From the NCBI GenBank assembly GCA_965217605.1, contig CBDCJB010000014.1, positions 140,270-204,269 on the forward strand: DNA of 64,000 nt. The letters run 5' to 3'. The position numbers and the translations under genes were made by a program. Shown one piece after another: positions 53,036-61,841 of the stretch (position 1 is the stretch's first letter; each line of letters starts with the position of its first letter). This DNA comes from JAYYZW01 sp965217605. Its GTDB lineage: Bacteria; Pseudomonadota; Gammaproteobacteria; Ga0077536. The notes below the pieces were generated by a model. The model had not been told where the DNA came from, searched no databases, and saw only the letters and a program-made list of their open reading frames with translations.

Positions 53036-53788
53036 TTAGTGGTTCGGATCGACGACGATCAGATTGTATTTCTTGTCGAGGCGGCCACCCGGATGGATGG
53101 TCCGCTTACCCGATCCGAAATCGACGTTCGATAGGTCGAGGCTGCCTATCCACGGATGATTCATTCGTTCGGCAGCGTGCATGAACAGGCGCTTGGTCTT
53201 CACCGAGGTACAGTTCTCTAGCAGCCGCTGGACGATCTGGGGGCGAAGCGACGTCAACGACTCCATGACCTGTACGGCCTCCTCGTAGGACTGGCGCTTC
53301 GGCACGAGGTACATCATCTCGAAGGTGGCTCGCTCGAGCGTCGCGACCGCGAACTCGACCCCGCCGAGCATTACCCTGGAGACACCCTCGTCGTTTCCGA
53401 TGAAGGCGTTGCTTGTCACCAGCATGACCGGCTGCGACCATTGGCGGCTGGCGAACCAGGATGGCAGCTTCGTCCCGGCCTTGCCAAACAAGACGACCTC
53501 GCGGCCACCGAGTGCCAGGTAATGGGCATATCCGCGGAGCTCGAAGGCTGTCATGGCGCCGGGGTGCACGTCGAGCCCAAGCTGGGTTTGGAGCGCATGG
53601 ACTGCGCCGGGCCAATCCACGGTCGAACCCGCCCGCCTGTAGGCACCGTGCCCAAAACGCTTCAGCCACCCAGATCGCACATACCTGTCGGCAAGCCGAT
53701 AGTCGACGCCTCGGCCGGTTGGCCAGCGCTGGGTGCCAACTACGCCAGCAGGCAACGCCTGCAGCAATTGGTTTATTTTCGATCCCAT
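53036..53788 (-). CDS. AbiEi-family antitoxin
   Basis: A 250-residue antitoxin of the type IV AbiE system. The N-terminal winged helix is SKINQLLQALPAGVVGTQRWPTGRGVDYRLADRYVRSGWLKRFGHGAYRRAG; the C-terminal domain includes ELRGYAHYLALGGREVVLFG and ERATFEMMYLVPKRQSYEEAVQVMESL. AbiEi represses its promoter and blocks the AbiEii nucleotidyltransferase. The start at MGSKINQ (53788) is preferred over 53833. It precedes abiEii by 11 bases. Confidence 0.86.
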   Translation of the reverse strand: MGSKINQLLQALPAGVVGTQRWPTGRGVDYRLADRYVRSGWLKRFGHGAYRRAGSTVDWPGAVHALQTQLGLDVHPGAMTAFELRGYAHYLALGGREVVLFGKAGTKLPSWFASRQWSQPVMLVTSNAFIGNDEGVSRVMLGGVEFAVATLERATFEMMYLVPKRQSYEEAVQVMESLTSLRPQIVQRLLENCTSVKTKRLFMHAAERMNHPWIGSLDLSNVDFGSGKRTIHPGGRLDKKYNLIVVDPNH

Positions 53789-53833
53789 ATGACTACTTAT
53801 AGGCGATAGATGGGTGTAGAAGTAAACTGCCAA

Positions 53834-54173
53834 AGCATAGGGTAGCGCGTAGTTTATTTTACCGCTGAATTATCGTGTCAAGCACGATGTGCCGGGATTA
53901 CGGTCAACCAACCTAAGGCGGCACGCGAAGTCCGAGCTGGGTTGGTTGGCGAAGCCATTTGCCGATTCCAGACATCGATATTTCGTGGGGGCGTGCTGTC
54001 GCGCGCTAGGCCCCTTCTTCCTCCGAGATTGACACAGGAGAGAGAAGGGTCTTTCGACCCAAGTGGCGGCAACTTCTAAGGTTGGGTGGTGGAAAGGTAA
54101 GAGAATTTCAGGGGACGAATAGACACGATCCGGACACGGTGTCTTTGTATCCTATTGAATTAAAGGAAAACAT
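53834..54173. other. Intergenic stretch left of the tRNA-Ser scar
   Basis: No gene is recognised. It separates the abiE operon start from the tRNA-Ser 3' fragment. Confidence 0.35.
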
Positions 54174-54202
54174 CGAGGGTTCGAATCCCTCCCTCTCCGC
54201 CA
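54174..54202 (+). other. 3' end of a tRNA-Ser gene (attachment-site scar)
   Basis: A T-arm GAGGG-TTCGAAT-CCCTC is followed by CCTCTCCG and CCA, the last 29 bases of a serine tRNA. The rest of the tRNA is absent upstream. Integrases of genomic islands often use exactly this part as core site, leaving such a copy at the far end of the island. Confidence 0.72.
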
Positions 54203-54452
54203 AATTTAAAAGTTAACCTTTTTATTAATAGATAGTTTATTCATTTAAATAATTATTGGTCCCCCGATTAGCCCCCAATCTGATCGTCACCGCCGTCCTG
54301 TCCGCCCGCTTCCTGGCGGCCGTGCGTGACGACAACATCCCCGCCACGTAGGCGTCGATAAGTATGTCCAGTCATTGCAGCCAACCAAACATCCTTGAAT
54401 CGGGCACCGCGACGGCCCAGCTTTGAAAGCACATTCCGACGGGCCTGGGGAT
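54203..54452. other. Stretch after the tRNA scar, no gene recognised
   Basis: The first ~70 bases are AT-rich, then GC-rich. No integrase is seen on either strand. Confidence 0.35.
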
Positions 54453-55257
54453 GGCATTGTCAGACTAACTGGGTCGGACCGGTAGAACCTGCAATCGAGG
54501 CCTTTTAAGCTGTAAGTTGACACCACTCAGCCAGGGCAGCGGCTCGGGCTTGTTTGAAAATAGCGCGGCGGTTGAGGTGGCGTTGGTGGTTGAAATGGTT
54601 ATAGATCGAGGCATGGACGGCGGCGAATTTCTGTAGGGTCTTGATGTCTCTGAAGCGCACCATTGCCCCTTCCCGCCTTCGAAAGGGCTGATGTGAGTTT
54701 TCTGCCCGGTTGTTCAGCCAACGCCCGGTCTCTTGGCAACCTTCGTTGCCGAACACCTTCATCGCAGCACGATATGACTATAGCCTATCCGTGACGATCG
54801 AAGCCGGCCGGCCATAACGCTTCATCGTACGCTTCAGGAACCTAAGCGCAGCCTTGCGGTCCCGCCGTTTCGTCACAAAAACCTCAAGGACTTCGCCTTC
54901 ATGGTCAACGGCACGCCATAGGTAATGTGTCTTGCCGTTGATGCGGACAAACACTTCATCTAGGTGCCAGCGCCAGTTTGAATAGGACCCACGATGAACA
55001 CGGCGTGTCCGGATCTCCGCGGCAAACAGCGGACCAAAGCGGTTCCATCAATACCGCACCGTCTCATAGCAGATCTCGATGCCGCGTTCGAACAGAATGT
55101 CTTCGACCTGGCGTAACGATAGTGGATAGCGGATATACAACATCACCGCGAGGCGAATGATCTCGGGCGATGTCTTGAAGTACTTGAAAGGATTTTTCAT
55201 TCGGAGACCCTAGACGGCATACTCCCTACACTCAACGCTGTTTCCTCTGACAATGCC
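54453..55257 (-). mobile_element. IS6-family element, copy b (decayed)
   Basis: Ends GGCATTGTCAGACTAACT and CTCTGACAATGCC at 55257. The transposase inside has at least two stops. Confidence 0.82.
54505..55200 (-). pseudogene. IS6-family transposase (copy b) with internal stops
   Basis: Reads like copies a and c (start codon at 55200, KNPFKYFKTSPEIIRLAV). It has TGA in place of the codon after Tyr in ETVRY-x-WNRFG (near 55049) and TAG in DRL-x-SYRAAM (near 54781). The last part, KVFGNEGCQETGRWLNNRAENSHQPF to CQLTA, is open. Confidence 0.85.
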
Positions 55258-55258
55258 T

Positions 55259-55546
55259 TTATTCGAATGCCTCTGGCCATTTTCTCGATGTGTGATACAC
55301 AGTGAGGATCTGCACTTCCTTCTTCTTGATGCGATACGGTACGATGTATGGAAGACCATGTATGACTAGTTCATACATGCCCCGAACCCGACCGGTTCGA
55401 CCGATTTTCGGATGCTCTTCGAGCTGACTGACAGCAACCCGTACTCGTTGTGCGACTTCAAACGCCGCCCGCGGATTCTCTTTAGCGATATGGTCCTGAA
55501 TGCTATTCAGCGCCCGTGCCGCCGGTTCGGTCCAACGAACACGCAC
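55259..55546 (-). CDS. ParE/RelE-family toxin
   Basis: A 95-residue RelE/ParE-fold toxin: VRWTEPAARALNSIQDHIAKENPRAAFEVAQRVRVAVSQLEEHPKIGRTGRVRGMYELVIHGLPYIVPYRIKKKEVQILTVYHTSRKWP. ParE members poison DNA gyrase, while RelE members cleave mRNA; sequence alone leans to ParE. Two bases separate it from its antitoxin gene, an intact operon. IS6 copy b ends immediately downstream at 55257. Confidence 0.9.
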   Translation of the reverse strand: MRVRWTEPAARALNSIQDHIAKENPRAAFEVAQRVRVAVSQLEEHPKIGRTGRVRGMYELVIHGLPYIVPYRIKKKEVQILTVYHTSRKWPEAFE

Positions 55547-55548
55547 GG

Positions 55549-55788
55549 TCAGGCATCTTCGTATTTATTGAATATACGCTTCATATCGGCATCACTAGCG
55601 AATCGGCCCTCATTTGCGGCCTTGATCCCCTCTTTGATGCGCTCGCCGTGCCAGACGTGCAATTCCAGAAACAGGTCGATCGCTTGATTGACCAGGTAAT
55701 TGCGTGACCGCTCTTGGAGTTCTGCAAGTTTGTCAAGCTGCTTGACCTTCTTGCTGTCCGTCCGGACACTAAATGCCTCTGTTCTCAT
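55549..55788 (-). CDS. Ribbon-helix-helix antitoxin
   Basis: A 79-residue CopG/ParD-like antitoxin: FSVRTDSKKVKQLDKLAELQERSRNYLVNQAIDLFLELHVW is the ribbon-helix-helix, followed by a C-terminal toxin-wrapping tail (IKEGIKAANEGRFASDADMKRIFNKYE). It lies directly upstream of the toxin gene and should autoregulate the operon. Confidence 0.88.
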   Translation of the reverse strand: MRTEAFSVRTDSKKVKQLDKLAELQERSRNYLVNQAIDLFLELHVWHGERIKEGIKAANEGRFASDADMKRIFNKYEDA

Positions 55789-55873
55789 CTGCCAGTCGTC
55801 CTTTCGGTTCAGTTTGGTTCATAGTGATTACATCGCAATCATATCATGCCCTACGCGTTAGCAGGGCCATAAA

Positions 55874-55940
55874 CTGGCGTTGTCAGAGTGACTGTCAACG
55901 GCGGCGTAAAGGTCTGCCAAGTGGCGGTGCAAAAGATTGG
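55874..55940. repeat. Remnants of IS ends
   Basis: GGCGTTGTCAGAGTGAC resembles an IS6 end, and directly after it GTCAACGGCGGCGTAAA with GGCGGTGCAAAA resembles the IS21 terminal repeats at 44938. No body of either element follows. Confidence 0.5.
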
Positions 55941-55943
55941 TAT

Positions 55944-55977
55944 TTATATACTTCACGACGTATCGTCGAGTATATAA
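55944..55977. repeat. Perfect-arm hairpin
   Basis: Arms TTATATACT and AGTATATAA enclose TCA and a second stem CGACG/CGTCG around TAT. It could be an operator or a recombination site. Confidence 0.6.
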
Positions 55978-56167
55978 GCGCCGTTCGTGCAACCGGTTGC
56001 ACGATAGGATGGTTGGGCAAACGGGTATGTAAGCCCCTATGAAAACCCCTCAATGTGTCCCATCGGCGCTGGCGTCAGACAACATAAGTGGAACGAATGT
56101 AGTCTATGATCGGCGCCGGGGCGAACTTGGGAGGCGAAGACGATGGATGTGGCGACCGAACGACAAG

Positions 56168-56482
56168 ATGGTGGAGTTGTCCGTTCGGGTAGACGGACGC
56201 ATTGACGGCTCCAATGCCGTTGAGTTCGAGGAGGCGATCAGAACCGCGATCGAGGAAAGCGACCGCGCCGTGATCGTGGACTTCGAGAAGCTGTCCTACA
56301 TCAGCAGCGCGGGCCTTCGCGCCATCCTCTTGACTGCCAAATCCCTCGGGAACCGCGCCGCGAAGTTCGCGCTCTGCTCCCTGTCGGGCCCGATCAGGGA
56401 GGTCTTCGAGATAAGCGGCTTCGACAAGATCATTGCGATCCACCCGTCCAGAGTCGAAGCGCTCGCTTCCCTCGATCACTGA
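56168..56482 (+). CDS. STAS-domain (anti-anti-sigma-like) protein, possible 5' frameshift
   Basis: About 104 residues of a STAS domain: VELSVRVDGRIDGSNAVEFEEAIRTAIEESDRAVIVDFEKLSYISSAGLRAILLTAKSLG, with the phosphorylatable Ser in YISSAGL. Such proteins release sigma factors or regulate transporters by partner switching. A good ribosome site (GGAGGCGAAGACG) precedes an ATG at 56143 that begins MDVATERQDG, the expected STAS N-terminus, but this frame ends soon. One missing base near 56165-56172 would join it to the domain. No cognate kinase gene is nearby. Confidence 0.8.
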   Translation: MVELSVRVDGRIDGSNAVEFEEAIRTAIEESDRAVIVDFEKLSYISSAGLRAILLTAKSLGNRAAKFALCSLSGPIREVFEISGFDKIIAIHPSRVEALASLDH

Positions 56483-56541
56483 CACGGTGGAGTTGGCATT
56501 CCCTGCGTCTCGCCGTTCGTGCCGACTGTAGACGACCGGAT

Positions 56542-57346
56542 GGCTTTGTCAGAGTAAATCGCCTTGAGCCGGGAAGAGGCGTTCCATAGTCTCCGGCGAT
56601 GCATAATTCCTTCCGTTATTTCAACAGTTCTCCCGAGGTCATTCGCCTCGCGGTGATGTTGTACATCCGCTATCCGCTGTCCCTACGGCAGGTCGAGGAC
56701 CTCCTATTCGAACGAGGCATCGACATCTGCCACGAGACGGTGCGGTACGGGTGGAATCGGTTTGGGCCGGTGTTCGCTGCCGAGATCAGGAAGCGGCGTA
56801 TTCATCATCGATCATACTCATCGTGGCGCTGGCATCTTGATGAGGTGTTTGTCCGCATCAACGGCGAGACACATTATCTATGGCGTGCCGTCGATCACGA
56901 AGGCGAAGTCCTCGAAGCTGTCGCCACAAAGCGCCGGGATCGCAGGGCGGCGCTGAAGTTCCTGAAGCGTGCAATGAAGCGCTATGGCGGGCCAAGAGTC
57001 ATCGTGACGGACCGACTTCCTTCGTACGGTGCCGCGATGAAAGTCATTGGGGTCGAGGATCGTCAGACTTGCGGTCAGTGGCTCAACAATAGAGCAGAAA
57101 ACTCACACCAACCATTCCGCCGACGAGAAGGCGCGATGGCCAGGTTCAGGGACATCAAGACCCTGCAGAAGTTTGCTGCCGCCCACGCCTCGATCCACAA
57201 TCATTTCAACCAGGAACGTCATCTTTATAACCGCGAAACCTTCAAACTCAATCGCTCCGCCGCCTTGGCCGAGTGGCGTCAACTTGCAGCCTGAGCGTCC
57301 TCGATTGTTGGCTCTACTGGTCAGATCAAGTTAGTCTGACAATGCC
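56542..57346 (+). mobile_element. IS6-family element, copy c (complete)
   Basis: Ends GGCTTTGTCAGAGTAAAT and AGTTAGTCTGACAATGCC, 805 bp. The right end cuts a DUF4143 gene. Confidence 0.88.
56599..57294 (+). CDS. IS6-family transposase (copy c)
   Basis: 231 residues, very similar to copy a (MHNSFRYFNSSPEVIRLAV, HLDEVFVRINGETHYLWRAVDHE, VIVTDRLPSYGAAMK, NNRAENSHQPFRRREGAM). All three catalytic acids are present. Confidence 0.94.
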   Translation: MHNSFRYFNSSPEVIRLAVMLYIRYPLSLRQVEDLLFERGIDICHETVRYGWNRFGPVFAAEIRKRRIHHRSYSSWRWHLDEVFVRINGETHYLWRAVDHEGEVLEAVATKRRDRRAALKFLKRAMKRYGGPRVIVTDRLPSYGAAMKVIGVEDRQTCGQWLNNRAENSHQPFRRREGAMARFRDIKTLQKFAAAHASIHNHFNQERHLYNRETFKLNRSAALAEWRQLAA

Positions 57347-57659
57347 CCTGCGGGCGCACGGCGAACAGGGCGAGCTGTTCGACGATCTGCACTACCGGGC
57401 ACCGCACCCCGCGAACCGCACGGAGGTGGATTTCCTGCTCCGCCGGGGCGGCGAGATGGCGGCGATCGAGGTCAAGTCCCAGCCCCGCTATCACACCGGC
57501 ATGCTGCAGGGGCTGCGCGCAATCGCGGAGCTCCCGGGAATAGCGCGAAGCGTGCTGGTCTACGGCGGCAAGCGGTCATTCCGGACCGGGGACGGGATCG
57601 ACGTGTGGTCCATTGACCGGCTGAAACAGGCACTCGCCGAGGGCACCCTGTGGCCCTAG
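57347..57659 (+). pseudogene. C-terminal fragment of a DUF4143 AAA ATPase
   Basis: About 103 codons starting at the IS6 end: LRAHGEQGELFDDLHYRAPHPANRTEVDFLLRRGGEMAAIEVKSQPRYHTGMLQGLRAIAE. EVDFL...EVK is the nuclease-like end of DUF4143 proteins, usually joined to an N-terminal AAA ATPase. The ATPase part was lost at IS6. Confidence 0.72.
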
Positions 57660-57777
57660 CTATGGTCCGCCATGGCTGCGCCGACATGGCAGTGCCACGA
57701 ATGGAGCGGGCTCCTTGGGCCGGACATGTCAGGACGAGGAGGGACAAACGGGCTACCAGATTCTGTAACTGTTGTAG

Positions 57778-57987
57778 AGAAGCGAGAGACCCCACGCAGC
57801 GCTTGGAGGGAGGACGCTCGTCGAAGCCTATCGAGACGGCGCGCCCGAGGACTATGATGGACAAACCGCTACGCGCCTTGCACGAGTGCAGCGGGTTGCA
57901 ACAGAGAACCACGGCCCACCCGTGGTCGCGGTCGTCGCCATCGAGGAACATGAAGGGCTGAATCCAGTGCCTCCGGAACTACAGTAA
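57778..57987 (+). pseudogene. C-terminal scrap of an IS3-type transposase (tentative)
   Basis: An open frame with no start reads ERPHAALGGRTLVEAYRDG, matching the C-terminal RPHxALGxxTPxE(A/V)Y motif of IS3/IS481 transposases. It is preceded by two stops. Too short to assign firmly. Confidence 0.4.
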
Positions 57988-58083
57988 GCAGAGCAAATGG
58001 ATGGGACTCGAATGAGTAAACACACAATGATTGCGGAGGCGAATCGTGCTCCGGCCAACCGCGACCAAAAGGGTGGATCAAGA

Positions 58084-60090
58084 ATGAAGATACTCGAGGT
58101 TTTTGATAAAGGTCGCACCGACCATTCGCTCAAGTCGTTCGATCCAAACGAGCTGACCGACCTCGAAGCGTTGCTTCACGAAAAAAATGGTCGCTTGTAT
58201 TTCAGGTGCCCAGTCCGCAAGAAAGATGTCCTCGCGAAGCCCGAGGAGGCGGTTCGCCAGCTCTGGATTCTCCGTCTAACAAATCAATTTGGCTACCCCC
58301 TGACCAGGCTCGCCGTGGAGTATCCGATTACCTTTGGTCGAGACAACTCGAAGCGCGCAGATATTGTCGTCTTTGACGCGGACCGACCGACCGTGCCTTT
58401 CACGATTGTCGAGGTGAAACGGGTCAAGTTCAAGGATGGCAAGGAACAGCTGCGCTCCTACACGCACGCCACAGGCGCACCGTTGGCGCTCTGGAGCAAC
58501 GGCGGCCAGACCATCGTCTGGCACCGGAAAAACCCGAACTACTTCGTCGAGTTGCCGGGTCTGCCAACGGTCAGTCAGACCATCGATGATGTTGCCGGGC
58601 AGCCGTGGTCTATCGAAACACTTCTGCAAAAGGAGAAGGAGCGCGAGCGAGAAGGCGTCAAGGCTCGCTCGCTTCGTGATCTCATTGAAGAACTTGAGGA
58701 CGAGGTCCTTGCCAACGCTGGCGTGGACGTCTTCGAGGAGGTGTTCAAACTGATTTTCACTAAGCTTTACGACGAGATGGCGTGTTACCGCGGCACCTAC
58801 AAGCATCTTCGATTCCGCAATAGCAATACTGCGGCTCAGTTGAAACTTGGCATTCAGTCCCTGTTCGACGAGGCGCGCAAGAAGTGGGAAGGCGTTTTCC
58901 CTGACGATGATCACATCAAGCTTTCGGCCGATCACCTCCAGGTCTGCGTCGGCTCACTCGAGGAATGGAAGTTATTCAACTCCAACTTGGACGGCATCGA
59001 TGACGCCTTCGAATACTTGGTGAACAAGTCCGCCAAGGGCGAGAAGGGACAGTATTTCACGCCGCGATGGGTCATCGACATGTGCGTGAGGATGCTGAAC
59101 CCACAGGAGCATGAGACGGTCATCGACACGGCCTGCGGTTCTGCCGGGTTCACGGTGCACTCAATGTTCCACGTCTGGAAGCAGATCGTCGACAATCTCG
59201 GTATGCCGCAGTCTCACCTCTTCACCATGGAGGAGAAGCCTGCACGCTGCACGGACTACGTGAAGGAAAAGGTCTTCACCATCGACTTCGACGAGAAGAG
59301 CGTCCGCGTCGCCCGGTGCCTCAACCTCATCGCCGGAGACGGCGAGACCAACGTGATGCACCTCAACACTCTCGACTGGACGAAGTGGGACGAGACCGTC
59401 AAGCAGGACGACTGGAACGACACCTACGGTCCGGGCTTCTCGCGCCTTCGGAAGATTCGCGAAAAGCCGCGCCACAAGGACTACCGGTACTTCCAATTCG
59501 ACGTGCTGATGGCAAATCCGCCGTTTGCAGGCGACATCAAGCAGAGCGACATGCTCTCCCCGTACGAGCTGGCCCACAAGGCGAACGGGCGCCAGGAGAC
59601 GGCGGTGGGCCGCGACCTGCTGTTCATTGAGCGCAATCTCGATTTCCTGCGACACGGTGGGCGCATGGCCATCGTCCTTCCCCAAGGGCGTTTCAACAAT
59701 GCGAGCGAAAAACGCGTCCGCGAACTCATAATGTAGCGCTGCCGCATCCTTGCGGTGGTCGGACTGCACCGGAACTCGTTCAAGCCGCACACCGGTACGA
59801 AGACGAGCGTGCTCTTCGTGCAGAAATGGAACGACGACCCGGCCGTCGGTCCGCTGTGCCCGAAGGTCGAGGACTACGAAATCTTCTTCGCCACGCAGCA
59901 GGTCGAGTCGGTGAATAACCGGGGCCAGAAGGTCTATGTGCGGGAGCCCGATGGGTCTCCAAAGCGTGACGAACACGGGCACTTCATCGTAGCCCACGAC
60001 CTGTTCAACCACGATGGTCTGACCCAGGACGGAATCGCGGAGGCCTTTATAGAGTTCGCGAAAAAGGAGGGTTTCAGTTTTTTTCGCTAA
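58084..60090 (+). pseudogene. Restriction-methylase fusion (R-protein N-terminal domain + N6 adenine methylase), amber-interrupted
   Basis: The N-terminal ~160 residues resemble the type I R-subunit N-terminal domain with a PD-(D/E)xK-like core (KRADIVVFDADRPTVPFTIVEVKRVKF). The HsdM part follows, with GQYFTPRWVIDMCVRML, methylase motif I DTACGSAGF and motif IV DVLMANPPF. The frame meets TAG at 59734-59736 (RELIM-stop-RCRILAVVGLH), where Glu/Leu is expected, and then reads on in the same frame to 60090. The start at 58084 is chosen because homology begins at MKILEVFDKG; an ATG at 57997 is also in frame. It would have methylated adenine and possibly cleaved DNA together with the specificity subunit that follows. 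The truncated protein lacks only the last ~115 residues, so residual function cannot be ruled out. Confidence 0.82.
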
Positions 60091-60092
60091 GC

Positions 60093-60428
60093 CCCTTCGA
60101 CAGCGCCCGGTTTACGGCGCTGACGGAGGGGCTGGAAGCGACGACGATAAGGATTTCTAAACTCGAGCGCACCCTACGCCTCGATGCAGAGTTCTTTCGA
60201 AAGGTCCATATGGCGGCAGCCGAGGCCGTTGAAGCTCACAATCACGACGATGTCGCATCGGTTGCCGCAGTTTCGGATGGGAATCATTTCACCGTCAGCG
60301 CTGATTTTGTTGAAGACGGCATTCCTTACTTCAGAGGGCAAGATGTTGTTGGAAATTTCTTTATTGAGCAAGCTGATCCATATTTCATCACGCCGGAGGC
60401 ATTCAACCGCCCCTACATGACGCGATCT
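60093..60428 (+). pseudogene. hsdS specificity-subunit fragment
   Basis: In a frame overlapping the methylase end: SPFDSARFTALTEGLEATTIRISKLERTLRLDAEFF, then VASVAAVSDGNHFTVSADFVEDGIPYFRGQDVVGNFFIEQADPYFITPEAFNR, the beginning of the first target-recognition domain of a type I specificity subunit. No ATG is visible at its start although AGGAGG lies at 60065-60070, and a run of seven T follows. It stops abruptly at unrelated sequence. Confidence 0.75.
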
Positions 60429-60592
60429 CACCTTAGGTCAGCGAGAGTCTTATTGTTATCAGGGAAGTCGTTCTCCAGTGTGAGTTCCTCATCATCCGGT
60501 TCGACACCTTTGAGTCGGTTCCTCTCCTTTCCCAGGAGTTCCAGAGTATGCTCGACTGCCTTACGTTCCTCGGTACTTAGCTCGTCTAGGAC
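60428..60592 (-). pseudogene. Unidentified C-terminal gene fragment
   Basis: The reverse frame reads DELSTEERKAVEHTLELLGK, then LKGVEPDDEELTLENDFPD, and stops at the junction with the hsdS fragment. Its 5' side is cut by IS3. Strongly charged and helical; the family is not recognised. Confidence 0.35.
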
Positions 60593-60646
60593 TGGAGTTG
60601 ACCCGCTTTCGTGGATACCTGACCCTTTTAGAAGGAGGATGCCACG

Positions 60647-60955
60647 ATGCCCAAAACACGAACTGCCTATCCACCGGCCTTCCGGCAACCGATGATCGAA
60701 CGGGTACGGGCGGGCCGCAGCCCGGAAGACCTGGCACGCGAGTTTGAGCCGACCGCACAGACCGTACGCAACTGGGTCGCGCAGGCCGACCGTGATGAAG
60801 GTCGCCGCAACGACGGTCTGACCACTGCCGAACGCGAAGAACTGCGGCGTCTGCGTCGGGAGAATCGGCGGCTACGTGAGGAACGGGAGATCCTTTCAAA
60901 AGCCACGGTCTGGTTCGCTCGGGAGACCGATTCGAGGAAATCTTCGCGTTCATGA
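60647..60955 (+). CDS. IS3-family OrfA
   Basis: A 102-residue helix-turn-helix protein with a leucine zipper: PAFRQPMIERVRAGRSPEDLAREFEPTAQTVRNWVAQAD, then TTAEREELRRLRRENRRLREEREILSKATVWFA. It overlaps orfB by four bases; the usual IS3 route is a -1 frameshift making an OrfAB fusion. Confidence 0.93.
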   Translation: MPKTRTAYPPAFRQPMIERVRAGRSPEDLAREFEPTAQTVRNWVAQADRDEGRRNDGLTTAEREELRRLRRENRRLREEREILSKATVWFARETDSRKSSRS

Positions 60956-61800
60956 GAGTGAATCAGGCCACCTACCGGATCGCGCCGATGTGCCGGCTAC
61001 TCGGTGTCTCCCCGAGTGGCTACTACGCGTGTCGGACACGTGAACCCTCAGCGCGGTCGAAGCGCGACGCGCAACTCAAGGCACGTATCCAGGCCATCCA
61101 CAGCTGGAGTCGAGGCACCTATGGGGCACCGCGTATTCACGCCGAGCTCGCGGATGAGGGGACGCACGTGGGTCGCAAGCGCGTCGCCAGGCTGCTGCGT
61201 GAATGGGGTTTGGCCGGGGTGAGTCGACGCACAAGGACGCGCACGACACGCCGCGATCACGATGCCCGCCCGGCGCCGGATCTGGTCGAGCGTCACTTCG
61301 TGGCTTCGCGGCCGGACGCACTGTGGGTTGCTGACGTGACCGACGTGCCGACGTGGGCGGGGTTCGTGTATCTGGCGGTTGTCGTCGATGCATTCAGTCG
61401 GCGCGTCGTAGGCTGGTCGATGGCGACGCATCTGCGCACTGAACTCGTGCTCGAGGCGCTCAACATGGCGCTATGGCAGCGTCGACCGAAGAATGTGATC
61501 CATCACAGTGACCAGGGCTGCCAGTACACTTCGTTCGCCTTCGGCAAGCGCTGCCGGTTAATGGGTGTACAACCGTCGATGGGATCGGTCGGCGATTGCT
61601 ACGATAACGCGATGGCCGAGAGCTTCTTCGCGACGCTCGAATGCGAACTCATCGACCGCCACAGTTTCAAGACGCAGGCCGACGCGAAGATGGCGATCTT
61701 CGAGTTCATCGAAGGCTGGTACAACCCACACCGTCGTCACTCATCCCTCGGTCAGCAATCACCGCTAAACTATGAAAATAATTATCAACAGGCTGCTTGA
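60952..61800 (+). CDS. IS3-family OrfB transposase
   Basis: A 282-residue rve-type integrase: VSPSGYYACRTREPSARSKRD, WVADVTDVPTWAGFVYLAVVVDAFSRRVVGW (Asp), VIHHSDQGCQYTS (Asp), GDCYDNAMAESFFATLECELI (Glu), and the C-terminal NPHRRHSSLGQQSPLNYE. Intact DDE set. Confidence 0.95.
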   Translation: MRVNQATYRIAPMCRLLGVSPSGYYACRTREPSARSKRDAQLKARIQAIHSWSRGTYGAPRIHAELADEGTHVGRKRVARLLREWGLAGVSRRTRTRTTRRDHDARPAPDLVERHFVASRPDALWVADVTDVPTWAGFVYLAVVVDAFSRRVVGWSMATHLRTELVLEALNMALWQRRPKNVIHHSDQGCQYTSFAFGKRCRLMGVQPSMGSVGDCYDNAMAESFFATLECELIDRHSFKTQADAKMAIFEFIEGWYNPHRRHSSLGQQSPLNYENNYQQAA

Positions 61801-61841
61801 AACCCAAGCGCCATACCGTCCACGGAAACGGGGCAACTCCA

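Larger units (their letters stand above)
60593..61841 (+). mobile_element. IS3-family element (complete)
   Basis: Inverted ends TGGAGTTGACCCGCTTTCGT at 60593 and the complement of TGGAGTTGCCCCGTTTCCGT ending at 61841. 1249 bp with orfA and orfB. Flanking bases (GAC and GAT) do not match as a 3-base duplication. Confidence 0.9.

Noticed and set aside
57660..57996. 103-codon open frame across 57650-57961
   Set aside because: Composition is not protein-like; a different frame in the same place carries a recognisable transposase C-terminus.
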